From Pachypanchax playfairii (Eukaryota > Chordata > Actinopteri > Cyprinodontiformes > Aplocheilidae): 64,000 nt of DNA. Where the stretch lies: assembly GCA_006937955.1 (NCBI GenBank), contig SSNP01000031.1, forward strand, positions 3,061,202 to 3,125,201. Reading direction: 5' to 3'. The translations under genes and the position numbers were made by a program. Below are positions 12,030 through 22,838 of the stretch, piece after piece. How positions within the stretch are numbered: the first letter of the stretch is position 1; each line of letters starts with the position of its first letter. The notes beneath the pieces are model-generated. The model worked only from the letters and a program-made list of their open reading frames with translations. It was not told the origin of the DNA and made no database searches.

Positions 12030-13225
12030 AGAGTCAAATTCAAATTTTATTTGTCACATACACAGCCATATGAGAGGAGATGATGAGAAGTATGATATGC
12101 AGTGAAATGCTTAGGCAACTGCCCGTAATCTCAAGAGAACTAAAAACTAAGATAAATATAGAAAACAGTTAATAATGTAAAAACAGCAAACAATATAAAA
12201 AACAGTAAAAAGAAGTAATTGAACAAAATATAACATGGAAATAAGGGAATGCCCAGGGGTTGTGCAAAAGTATGTGTGCATGTAGATAACTACAATCTGT
12301 GATGTGCAAAAATGCAAATGTGCATGAATGTCCAGGGTCTGTGCAGCTGTGTATGAGTGTACAGGTGTTTACAGAGCTGGTTTTGGTCCTAAGTGTGGTT
12401 GAGAGTCTGTATTGTCTGAGGGGTGAAGCTCCTCCTCTGTCTCAGTGTTGGTCTTCAGGGAGCGGAAACACTTTCCTGATAGCAGCAGAGAGAATAGTCT
12501 ATTACTGGGGTGGCTGAGGTTCCTTCACAATCTTCCTGGCCTTGGACCAGCACCACTTGTGGTAGATTGAGTGCAAGTTGTAGAGCTTAGTACAGATGAT
12601 GGGCTCAGCTGATCGCACCACCCTCTGTAGTGCTTGTCTGTCCTGCATGGTTCTGTTCCTGAACCAGGTTGAAAGGATGCTCTCTATGGTGCAGGAGTAA
12701 ACGTTTCTGAGCACCTTGGATGGCAGCCTGTAGTCTCTCAAGTGCCTGAGGTGGTAGAGGCGCTGCCGGGCCTTTTTCACCACAGTGTTGATGTGATAGG
12801 ACCAAGAAAAGTCCCGCGTGATGTGAACACCAAGGTATTTGAAACTGTTCACTCTCTCCACTGGGCTCTTGTTGATTACAGGGGTCTGATAGTTCCTCTC
12901 CTGTTGAGTGCTGTAGTCCACTATCAACTCCTTTGTCTCGCTGACATTTAGGAGGTTGTTCCTCTGGCACCAGTTCTCCAGGTTCCTAATATCCTTCAGG
13001 TAGGCCGATTCTTTGTTGTCAGAGATCAGGCCCACCATGACGGTGTAGTCAGTGAATTTATGATGATGGTGGAGCTGATAGTGGCCACACAGTCATACGT
13101 GTACAAAGAGTACAGCAGGGGGCTCAGAACACTACCCTGGGGAGCTCCGGTGTTGAGCGTGAGGGAACCTGAGACATGTTCACTCATCCTTACTGCCTGT
13201 GGTCTGCCAGTTAGGAACTTATGCT
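12030..13225 (-). pseudogene. L2-like LINE reverse transcriptase, 5'-truncated, minus strand
   Basis: Reading the minus strand from about 13220, the peptide begins FLTGRPQAVRMSEHVSGS and contains the RT motif TGAPQGSVLSPLLYSLY. One frameshift later it continues as KFTDYTVMVGLISD and the thumb/C-terminal region down to 12502 (VNSFKYLGVHITRDFSW, then RLYHLRHLRDY, with a C-terminal AEPIICTKLY-like segment). The catalytic box that should read F-A-D-D-T reads F-T-D-Y-T, so the second catalytic aspartate is lost. 12035-12500 is the 3' untranslated tail, ending near TGTGACAAATAAAATTTGAA. No endonuclease is present, so the copy is 5'-truncated and dead. The assignment to the L2 group rests on the sequence pattern. 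Confidence 0.8.
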
Positions 13226-15025
13226 TCTTTCATACATGGGCCGAATGGTGTCGGGTTAGGGTTGGGTCGGAGAGCGTGGTGTCAGTCTAGTTTTGTTCAC
13301 ACACTCGCCTCTGGAATGCAACCGTGGGCGTGAGCAAGGTCTGTGACACAATTCTTAAGCGACACAAGACTAGTAAACAACTGATGGACGATGGCTGCTC
13401 CGTGTTGCAGCATCATACTGGCACATTAAACAGAAGACGAGGGTGGGAAAGCTAATTGTAAATCTCTGATGCTGCACCTGTCTGACCATTTAGTCTAAAA
13501 ATAAAGTGTTGATGTTTCTGATATTGTTTCTGTCTTGTCCTCTTCATCACTGAAACGTTTAAACTAGTAACTACCAGAGCATGTTCATTCTGAAAACACG
13601 CTTGTAAATTCTCCAAATAAAAACATGCTGCTGGGATTTTACTTACACAAACCCCATGTAGCCTCCACATATTTCTTTTAATAAGACTGAATGGAGCTGT
13701 TATATATTGTAGAGTAAAAAACACAATTTTATTAGCCATGCTTCCTTCAATTACTGTTAGGTTTTTTCTTATTCTATCAAAACCTTTTATCATTATAAAT
13801 ATAAGAAATATGATCACTCAAGAAGTTTGGTTCAAAACTCAGCCGAGGAGAGTGTCAGAGTATGCAGCACCTCTTTGAGACTCCCCCCTGTTGACACATG
13901 GCAGGGCCCATCCGTCACAATAGCAGCCGATTTAAACAGGGATTTCGATAGTACTAGTTTTAAGGCAACTTTATACAGTCCATCTGAGTCAAGGAACGCC
14001 GCTTTTGCTTCCCACATTTGTTTTTCAGATCTTGGCTTCATGATATTATTCTTTGATTGAAATGACCTTTAATTTGTTTTTCTTATTTTCAAATAAAGAT
14101 TTTCAATTTCAAGTGAGTAATTTCAGTTTGAAAAGGAACAAATATGTTTGTTAAACCAGTTGTGATAACAAACTTCACTGTCACTACAAGAGAGTTCGAG
14201 TTGATTTTTGTGTTCTCAAGGTTTCACCTGTTTTTTCATTCTAGTTAGAAAGAAATAATGATAATGAGTGCTGTATGAATAAAATCATAGAGTAAATATT
14301 CAAGTTATAGACAGAACCCACTTCAATGGATTAATCACAACCAGTTTATTTAGTTAAGGATATATTAATACTGGTCGACATTTAACCAAACCATAAAGTA
14401 AACCCCTTTGAGGTTGCTTGTTGCCCAAATAACAATTTAAAGACAGACTTCCTTCCTGAATATCTGATCAAAAGTCTTGAAGGTTTTTGAAAAAGGAAAG
14501 AAAAGAATTTGGATAAAAATTAAGATGAAACAAAACCTTATTTGGGTTCTCAGTAGGTCAATAATTCTGAGTTAGTGTTATCCATCCAAATTAAGAGGTC
14601 AGAGGTCACAGTGTGAAATCATAAGAACTGTCTGTGACTCTGTTCACAGCTTCAGAAGTGAGCAGTACCTTATTTTGAAATTTAATCTTAAATTTATTTA
14701 AGTTTGATAATTTACTAAAATGCAATTGCTTCTTCAACTTTTCCCCCTATTTTGATTTGCCATTCAGGCAATGTGTATTTTTGTGTAACATTAATTTACC
14801 CAAAATATATACTATGTTGTGTGTTGTAATTATATTTTCCCCTTAGGCACACCTGAACCTTGATCTTGATCTTTGTTTGTCTGATGTTACCCATGTAATT
14901 ATGCGATTTCTGTAATCTTAGGTTTCTAGAATTAATGACAGTTTTACAAGCACCTGAATCACATAGAAATGAAACATGTTGGCCATTTACTTCAAGGGTT
15001 ATATAAGACTTTTCTGTTAGAGCAA
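13226..15025. other. No gene seen
   Basis: No recognisable element or gene. The 121-codon minus frame at 13452-13817 matches nothing known to me. GGGTTAGGGTT at about 13254 is a chance telomere-like string. Confidence 0.4.
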
Positions 15026-15330
15026 TTAAGAGTTCCCAGGCTTCACAAATGTTAACAGTTTCTGTATGATCAGCAGGTTCCGATAGTCAATCATGATACC
15101 GATCCTCTGGGCCAAATGGGTCTCCATTCTTAGGAGCATCTCTGTTGTAGGCAGGTCTCCTCCTCTGCCTCTTCCACCCCTCCCTCTTCCTCTACCAGAA
15201 GAGGTGGGGCAGTCCCGTGCCATGTGATCAGGGCTGCCACAGTTCCACCAGCCGTCGGGCTGCTGCTGTCTCCGGGACTGAAACTGAGATCTACCCCTCC
15301 CCCCTTGGAGGTCCTCCTGTTATCGTTTTC
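15026..15330 (-). pseudogene. Gag-like nucleocapsid relic (zinc knuckle plus RG-rich segment)
   Basis: On the minus strand the frame reads a degenerate zinc knuckle, WWNCGSPDHMARDC. It has the spacing of a CCHC knuckle, but the first cysteine position is tryptophan. An RG-rich run (GRGRGRGGRGRGGD) follows, then a short tail ending at 15026. This organisation is typical of retroelement Gag C-termini. No protease or reverse transcriptase follows, and no LTR was seen. It could instead be a small fragment of a cellular CCHC/RGG protein, so the assignment is tentative. Confidence 0.45.
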
Positions 15331-16500
15331 ATTATTTCATCAATTTTACATTTTGATAGATTTTGTCTTTAACCCTGAGATAAGAACAACCAAGTTAACC
15401 AAATCTGACCTGACAACGTTTTATTAGTTAACAGGAAACTCAGTAATGTAGCTTAATTTGTCTCAAATATTAAACTTTTAAAAAGATTTTTTGGAGTTAT
15501 GATTTACACTTGTGCTAGTGAATAATTTAGAATTTTATAGAAGAATTATTTTGTTAGTTCTGAATCAGTCACTCTCACATAACTTCTGCAGTGTTTTTGT
15601 TTCATGTAGTGACTCCAAGGTCATATGCAGACACTTATCAGCTGCAGCTGAGCTAAAACTTCCCCATGAGAGCAGAACACAGACACATAATAAAGCTTAC
15701 ATGTATTTTCCTGACCCCATTAAGAGAAACTAATACAAAAATGCATTATTTTTAAAACACCTACAAGTCTACGCAAAGATTTAATATTTCCAATCAGATC
15801 CTGTAGAAGATGATTATTAAAATTCAATTTAGTAAGTATTGTGTCTTGTACTAACAGGACAAGATAAGCAAGCACAGAAAAATGGTATTGTAAATTTAGA
15901 GTAGTTTCTGGAACCATAATTGCAAAAGTCTATTTTACTAAATACCTAAACAGTTCCACCTCTTGAACCATTGAAAGCCAATGGGTGAAATATCAGTAGT
16001 TATTTTTATTTCAAAATCAACTATATCTTTGTCATTATATAATGTCTGAAAAATCTTTTGTCATATAATGAAGTATTTAAAGGTTTAGTGAGTGTTTTAT
16101 AGTTTGTTATTAAATTCGAATAAAAAATTGTCATCTCTTAAAAGACGTCATCTATTTTTTGTTCTATTTTTAGTTATTTTGCTACTAAGAACACATATAA
16201 GCTAAACTTTCCATCAGTTTTATCTAATTCTTTGCATCAACTCCCTATGATGGATTTTATTTTAATACAAGCTTGTTATTATTATTATTATATATGTAGC
16301 TTTTTCTCTCCACATGCATCCTTAGTTCGTTCACCGTTTTTTTACCTTTTTGATTTACCTTTGTTGCATCCCATTTTGAGCCTGGGATGTAACAATATAT
16401 TTATTAAAAAGATATAACGTGTCTTTGATAATCCATGCTGATGAGGAACATCGTTCGCTCGTCCGAGTTCTTGCTCCAGTCCCCAAGCTGTCGACATTTT
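15331..16500. other. No gene seen
   Basis: AT-rich sequence with a short (TTA)n tract at about 16277-16292. No recognisable coding region. Confidence 0.45.
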
Positions 16501-16615
16501 CCTCTGAAAAAAAACGACTTCTTCCAGATATCGTGCGTATAAGTCGGAGCCCCTCGTCAGACCTGAAATTTACTCCTCAAAAAACCGACTTATACTCGAG
16601 TATATACGGTGGCTC
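16501..16615. mobile_element. Candidate transposon terminus (CTCGAGTATATACGG)
   Basis: The sequence GACTTATACTCGAGTATATACGG near 16588-16611, together with TATAAGTCGG just upstream, resembles the terminal motif of a dispersed vertebrate DNA-transposon family. Only one end is seen, and I found no inverted partner. Family unknown. Confidence 0.3.
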
Positions 16616-16955
16616 ACTTCTCTGAAGAGCCCGGTCTCCGATTCCCTGGCCTCCATCAAACCACCAAAGTCGACCTCGAATACAGAGATAAAAAAGCAGT
16701 GGTGAGTCTCCCGCATGTCGCGGGAGCCATAATACAGATGGCTAAGAGCTAGCCGACAGAGCTAGCTCATCTGCACACTGCGAGTTCACTACAGGAGTTT
16801 TTTGTGAGCTGCTTCAAAGTGTTTAAAGCACTTAAAATGAATCATAACTCATCCTTACAGCTGCTGTGTCCACTCCAAACACTCTCCTTTCCCCATAAAT
16901 AGCATCCATGTCCTGGAACCACTTCCATCAACTTGTGGTCGGCTCCACTCCGACC

Positions 16956-17222
16956 GTTGCAGAGCTACAGATCATTGTAGACCAGAACCACCAGACCCAA
17001 GACCAGTTTCTTCCTCCAGACCATCTCTATGTTGAACAAACATGTTTAACACCTTCGTGAAGAAATAACTTCTTCTCTCATGAAATAATTAAATTTTATC
17101 TGTATAAACAGCTTCAAACACCAATCAGACATTTATGGTGGACAAAGCTGCTGAATATCTCTGCTGTCTGTCTTCTATTTCTAATAATGTCTCTTTATAT
17201 TTACATGTCTGTCTGTAAGGAC
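16956..17222 (+). mobile_element. LINE 3' end, interrupted by Harbinger copy 1 (continues at 19029-19085)
   Basis: The end of a reverse transcriptase reading frame (SFFLQTISMLNKH, the usual C-terminal pattern of L2-type LINEs) is followed by a 3' untranslated tail. The tail breaks at the Harbinger insertion and resumes at 19026 with GAACTGATGAGAACCAGAAC, ending at the AGACCAGATAAA region. A second copy of the same tail lies inverted at 24225-24535 without the insertion, which confirms the interruption. Confidence 0.7.
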
Positions 17223-17225
17223 CAG

Positions 17226-19025
17226 GGGTCTCATTTATAAACGTTGTGTACGGACAAAATGGGGCCTGAAAGTAGCGTACGCCACTTTCAAAGCAAAAGT
17301 TGTGATTTATAAAAAACGAACTTGACTTGAAAACGTGCGCACCTGTACGCCAACTCTGAACCGTGCGTATGGATTACTCCAGGCCCAAGTCTTTGACAGA
17401 TTACTTTACAAAGACGTGAGGGCCTGGAGCTGAACCGCTGTCTCTTAATTTCGAAGGCGGGCTTAGCCAGTTGAGAGAGAACCAATCACAGAAACCTGGA
17501 AGTGTCGCAACATATGTGACGCTAAAGCAGATACACACGAGGCGGAACGAAAACAAGAGGTTTAGTGAGCGGAGTCGTAATGGTAGCTAAGGAGCCATGT
17601 TTAATGGAGGAAAAAAGACGAATATTAATGACAGTTGTCGCTTTTGTATCAAAAACTTGCGAATACAAAGTGTCACTGCACACTCGGTTTAGGTATTTGA
17701 CCGCTCAAAGCAAGCGCAGAAGTAAATATTTCCTCCACAGCTGAGTCCACCTTGTTCAGTGCTGTGCTCTGGGTGGAAAACGCTAGTTCCGTGTTTTCAG
17801 GATGATGCACAACAAAGGGGATATGTAAATGGTCCGTCCTAAAATTTGACGTGGAAATGATCATGTGCGGCTCCGGTGTCAGACCCTTCTGCATTTGAAC
17901 ATAATGCAGGAGGATCTGATTGGTCAGGCTAGCGTACGGACATTTTGGAGACGAGGGGAATCAACAACGCACTTGGTGAACTGCGGTCAGACTGCATATC
18001 ACTCTCACACACGTCATTTCACCTCACATCAAACATTAATTATAGATTCATGTTATTATAAACATTCAGAACAGCAATGATATCTATATTGCAGCTCGCA
18101 GTGAGCTATAGCTCTCCTAAAAACATTTTTCAATACTAAAAGAAATACATAAAATTAATCGCCTCCTCCTCGACAGGAAGACTTCACTCGGGGAACAATT
18201 GGGTCTGAGGGTGTAATGCGGCGTTTGAGATGACAACGACAAGGTTCATTTAATGTTTTTTAATGAACCTTTTAAGGCACCAACGGCTGTTACCATGTCG
18301 CACAACACACTCTTTATTTCTTTTAATTCATTGGTCTCTGATGGCGCAGATGGTGTCTCTCTGTGTCTGCATCACAGCTTCAGTCAGAACCCGACAACTG
18401 CTGGCTGCGCCACCGGCAGCACTGGTACTGGGGGAAGCCTGACGACCTCCTCACCATCTACCGAGTGTGGAAGTGCTGAAAAGACACGGCATATTAGTCT
18501 GTCTCTTAAAACATGCTAAAATTTGTTAACGTAGCCACATATTACAAAAGGTGCTTTACTGGGTTCATTTGTTGTTTCTGTCAGGTCGGTGTCGCCCTCC
18601 TTCTCTGACACAAGACCGTCCTGTCAGCTGCACTGACAGTCTGCACTGCAGATGCTGCAACTCGTAGTTTTTTCTTTTATTTGTGACACCGCTGCTGTTT
18701 CCACCAAATAAAATGGTCTCTCCTAGCCTCCACTTCACCCACTAGCACTTCAGTTTCCGTCTCTTTGAAGTTTATCTTATTGTTTTTTTGTTTAGTTGCG
18801 ATTTATCTCGTTTTTCTCATATGCGTCAATATTCATGTCCTGCTTTGCATTGACCTAATATGGCCCGGTTTGGGCGTGTTCGGGGCAGGACATGAGCCAA
18901 ATTCATGTATGCAAACTTCCAGGAAGAGTGTGATTTATAAAGGGGAAGTTGCTTACAAACTTTTTGTTTTGGTCGTACGTACACTTTTAGTAGGGTTTCT
19001 ACGCAGTGTTTTATAAATGAGACTC
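17226..19025. mobile_element. PIF/Harbinger-type non-autonomous element, copy 1
   Basis: The termini are GGGTCTCATTTATAAA and, inverted, TTTATAAATGAGACTC. The element is flanked by the 3-bp duplication CAG (17223-17225 and 19026-19028). CWG target duplications and this style of terminus match the Harbinger group described in zebrafish. The 1.8-kb body has only short frames (for example 18253-18519) and no recognisable DDE nuclease or Myb-like protein, so the copy is probably non-autonomous. It interrupts a LINE 3' tail, the rest of which resumes on the far side. Copy 2 at 24754-26838 shares the termini and most of the body. Confidence 0.85.
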
Positions 19026-19085
19026 CAGAACTGATGAGAACCAGAACCTGGTGTGTAACATACTAGACCAGATAAACCTGGTTCT

Positions 19086-19822
19086 GGTTTTGATTTATCA
19101 TAAAACAGAAACATCCTCAGTATCCTCTATAGAACAGGACTGTCTTCACAAAGAGATCTACAGCAGCACACACAGGAACACTGGGTAATAATCACATGAC
19201 CTCCTGGACTGACTCATTATCACCTGTGATTCACAGAAGTGTAGACAGATGGCCTTATGGGGAGGTTTGGCTCTGTCCCAATAACAGAACGTTTTTGGTG
19301 TCCTAGTGTTGTACTGGTCAATGTTGGTATTGTAACAGTTTGATTGTTTCTTATGATGGATTCTGACTCAGAGGCAGTTTTATCACAATGAACAGTTAAT
19401 GAGCTGATATCAGTGCAGCAGTTTGATTTGATTCTGCGGTGATGAGTAAATGTTTGATTTCATGTGATTAGTGTTAGTGTTCCACAGCTGTATATACCTG
19501 ATCACATATGATTTTCTTCTCACAACATTATATTCATCAAACTGATTTTACAAAATCCATATAATGAAGTGGTTCTTCTGTGGTTTCTGCTGCTTCCTAT
19601 TATGTGACACAAACGTCACTGAAGGCTTGAAGCCAAATCAGCAGAATAAATAAACACCCAATGAACTTGTTGTAGCTTCAACCAGAAGCTGGTGACATAC
19701 ATCAAATTTTATTTGCATACATTTGTTTTCTAATTTTTTTTCAAGAAACTGACCTGCATTGATCAACAAGAACAGTTTTTCTGTATGCATTTATCAATCA
19801 AGAGAACAATGGACATTCATCC
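19086..19822. other. No gene seen
   Basis: No recognisable coding region or repeat. Confidence 0.4.
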
Positions 19823-20205
19823 CCATGTTGTCTGAAGAGTTTACCGAGCGGTAACATATTGTAAAGAGGATTGGTCCAAGAACTGAACCCTGAGGAACTC
19901 CATGACTGACTCTGGTACATGAAGATTTATTATTTACATGAACAAACTGGAATCTGTCAGATAAATGATTCAAACCAGTTTAATGCAGTTCCCTGAATTT
20001 TGATATATTCTAGCCTGTTCAATAGGATCTTATGATCTATAGTATCAAATGCAGCACTGAGATCTAACAGGACAAGCACAGACACAAGTCCACTGTCTGA
20101 GGACTTGAGAATATTAGAAACTTTCACGAGTGCTGTTTCAGTGTTATGATGAGCTCTAAATCCTGACTGATCAAACAGATAATGATTTACTGCAGTTTCT
20201 CAGAT
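19823..20205 (-). mobile_element. CR1/L2-type LINE fragment (reverse transcriptase core), minus strand
   Basis: This segment is closely similar to 63330-63700, which encodes the PQG to AFDTIDH part of a LINE reverse transcriptase on the minus strand. It contains small deletions and frameshifts relative to that copy and has neither end of the element. Confidence 0.75.
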
Positions 20206-20375
20206 AAAATTTACACAGACATTTCTGAGGAAAAGCAGAAGGGAATTTGAATTAACAGCAAACTGCATCATCTCAAAGAAAATACAATCATTGTTATTTT
20301 AACAATATAAAATCTGAAGAGGACAAATTATAGTCTGAAATAAGAAAAACTATTTTGTAAAATATCATTCGATAA

Positions 20376-20428
20376 TGACCTGTCCAGGGTGTCCCACGCC
20401 TCTCACCCCACGACTGCTGGAGACACCA
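20376..20428. mobile_element. LINE/SINE-type 3' tail split by a solo LTR (continues at 21254-21300)
   Basis: GACCTGTCCAGGGTGTCCC to GGAGACACCA, then after the solo LTR GCTTCCTGCGACCCTGAACAGG and GAAAATGATGG. Together these reproduce a very common fish retroposon 3' tail, with the CACCA target duplicated by the LTR insertion. Confidence 0.65.
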
Positions 20429-21248
20429 TGTCATGTTATTAGGTTGGTAGCGAACTCTGAGGTGGACCCAAACTTACACACGCACGAGTCGAGCGGACAG
20501 TATAACAGTGTTTATTATTTACAGTGGATACAGCAAGCAGGGAAATGACAACAGAGCTGGAGGTCCGGAACTGGAACGGCACGGGAGGAGATCTGAGAGC
20601 GGGGAGAGACAGGTTAGTGCTGGGTTGATACGAGGCTGATAGTGGGATCAGTGTGCGGTGCGCGGGCTCACAGACTTACGGTCAGGTAGGGCAGGTGAGG
20701 TGAGGAAGAGAGACTGAGGATCCAGCAGTGGCGTTTCCAGAGGTGGATGAAGACAGTGCGGGTAATCCAGTGCGAGCTTGTTTCCAGGAGTCCAGGTGGA
20801 ACAGGGGTGACAGCGGTGTGCGTTCGTTTCCGGACAGGTGCGGGAGATCCAGGAGGGGAACAGAGACAGACCAAGACCAGGAACAGGGAGACGGTCGTGC
20901 CAGACCACGACGGAACCAAGAGCCCTCCGGACGGCGCGGCAGACGGCCAGCGCAAGAGGAGGCGCTCAGGACAGGAATGAGGACTAAGAGGAACGGGAGG
21001 AGAAGCACAGGTAAGTAATCCACACACTAGTATGTTTCAATCACTATACTAATGCGGCCACACGTTACCACGTTAGACGGTGTAACAAACTGGCGTCTGT
21101 CTCCAGTTCCTCTGGTTAAATACCCAGCCACAGAGGGCTGGGTAACGAGCCGCACCTGGATCCACTAATCACCTGCTGCCACGCCCTGCAAGGAGAGGTT
21201 AGTGCACAGAAAACACAACACCACACACTCACTGCTGAGAACCTGACA
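20429..21248 (-). mobile_element. Solo LTR of a gypsy-type element
   Basis: An 820-bp segment that starts TGTCATGTTATTAGG and ends GAGAACCTGACA. It has the short TG...CA inverted termini and is flanked on both sides by the 5-bp duplication CACCA (20424-20428 and 21249-21253). No internal gag or pol is present, so it is a solo LTR produced by recombination. Its TGTCAGG end (minus orientation) matches the LTR starts of the sushi-like elements at 33720-39656 and 50792-55325, which suggests a related family. The minus orientation is inferred from that end. The 60-120 codon frames within it are incidental. Confidence 0.85.
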
Positions 21249-21462
21249 CACCAGCTTCCTGCGACCCTGAACAGGAAGAAGCAGGTTTAGAAAATGATGG
21301 CTCATTAGATAATATAATAGAGTCATTGATCCCATTATTAATTACACTGGTCAGTAGTGTAAAGAGTTAGGGTTAGCATTGAAAAGAATCTATGAAATGT
21401 CCATTTGATATAACGGATGAGCTGCAGGAATAAAAGTCTGATTCACATACGCACACATGTAC

Positions 21463-21480
21463 TATATATATATATATATA
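21463..21480. repeat. (TA)n microsatellite, Tc1 insertion target
   Basis: A TA run immediately left of the Tc1 element. A matching TA run and a GT run follow at 22797-22838. Confidence 0.9.
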
Positions 21481-21843
21481 CAGTGGGGCAAAAAAGTATT
21501 TAGTCAGCCACCAATTGTGTAAGTTCTCCCACTTAAAAAGATCAGAGAGGCCTGTAATTTTCATCATAGGTATACCTCAACTATGAGAGACAAAATGAGG
21601 AAAAAAAATCCAGAAAATCACATTGTCTGATTTTTAAATAATTTATTTGCAAATTATGGTGGAAAATAAGTATTTGGTCACCTACAAACAAGTAAGATTT
21701 CTGGCTTTCACAGACCTGTAACTTCTTTAAGAGGCTCCTCGGTCCTCCACTCGTTACCTGTATTAATGGCACCTGTGTGAACTCGTTATCAGTATAAAAG
21801 ACACCTGTCCACAACCTCAAACAGTCACGCTCCAAACTCCACT

Positions 21844-22586
21844 ATGGCCAAGACCAAAGAGCTGTCAAAGGACACCAGAAACAAAATTGTAGACCTTCAC
21901 CAGGCTGGGAAGACTGAATCTGCAATAGGTAAGCAGCTTGGTGTGAAGAAATCAACTGTGGGAGCAATTATTAGAAAATGGAAGACATACAAGACCACTG
22001 ATAATCTCCCTCGATCTGGGGCTCCACGCAAGATCTCACCCCGTGGGGTCAAAATGATCACAAGAACGGTGAGCAAAAATCCCAGAACCACACGGAGGGA
22101 CCTAGTGAATGACCTGCAGAGAGCTGGGACCAAAGTAACAAAGGCTACCATCAGTAACACACTACGCCGCCAGGGACTCAAATCCTGCAGTGCCAGACGT
22201 GTCCCCCTGCTGAAGCCAGGACACGTCCAGGCCCGTCTGCGGTTTGCTAGAGAGCATTTGGATGATCCAGAAGAGGATTGGGAGAACATCATATGGTCAG
22301 ATGAAACCAAAATAGAACTTTTTGGTAGAAACTCAACTTGTCGTGTTTGGAGGGGAAAGAATGCTGAGTTGGATCCAAAGAACACCATACCTACTGTAAA
22401 GCATGGGGGTGGAAACATCATGCTTTGGGGCTGTTTTTCTGCAAGGGGACCAGGACGACTGATCCGTGTAAAGGAAAGAATGAATGGGGCCATGTATCGT
22501 AAGATTTTGAGTGAAAACCTCCTTCCATCAGCAAGGGCATTGAAAATGAGACGTGGCTGGGTCTTTCAGCATGACAATGATCCCAA
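21844..22586 (+). CDS. Tc1-type transposase, truncated by an assembly gap
   Basis: An open frame of about 248 codons from MAKTKELS with no stop before the gap. Residues 1-50 form the first helix-turn-helix of the paired-like DNA-binding domain (ESAIGKQLGVKKSTVGAIIR). An arginine-rich second half follows at about 55-125 (PRSGAPRKISPRG, then TRRDLVNDLQRAG). The catalytic domain begins near residue 140, with the first aspartate in IIWSDETK and the second in VFQHDND at the very end. The third acidic residue (DD34E; usually in a DxNPIE motif) and the C-terminus should lie in the gap. Tc1 transposases are usually about 340 residues. The protein would bind the 200-bp TIRs and catalyse cut-and-paste transposition at TA. 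Up to the gap the gene looks intact. Confidence 0.93.
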
Positions 22587-22596
22587 NNNNNNNNNN
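22587..22596. other. Assembly gap (10 N)
   Basis: Ten N bases between the transposase second aspartate motif and the right TIR. The gap length is clearly nominal, because about 90 codons of transposase are missing. Confidence 0.97.
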
Positions 22597-22838
22597 TGAC
22601 CAAATACTTATTTTCCACCATAATTTGCAAATAAATTATTTAAAAATCAGACAATGTGATTTTCTGGATTTTTTTTCCTCATTTTGTCTCTCATAGTTGA
22701 GGTATACCTATGATGAAAATTACAGGCCTCTCTGATCTTTTTAAGTGGGAGAACTTACACAATTGGTGGCTGACTAAATACTTTTTTGCCCCACTGTATA
22801 TATATATATATATATATATAGTATGTGTGTGTGTGTGT

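Larger units (their letters stand above)
21481..22796 (+). mobile_element. Tc1/mariner element with 200-bp terminal inverted repeats
   Basis: The left TIR at 21481-21680 begins CAGTGGGGCAAAAAAG. The right TIR at 22597-22796 is its inverse and ends with the matching CCCCACTG. Both are flanked by TA within TA-repeat DNA. The repeats appear almost identical by eye, which suggests a young insertion. A 10-N assembly gap lies directly before the right TIR and removes the last third of the transposase gene, so the true element is longer than the 1,316 bases shown. Confidence 0.95.

Noticed and set aside
13250..13270. Telomere-like GGGTTAGGGTTGGG (also near 46840)
   Set aside because: Fewer than three units; no array.
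20728..21018. Charged 77-96 codon ORFs at 20728-21018
   Set aside because: They lie inside the solo LTR and overlap antisense frames. No protein family recognised.
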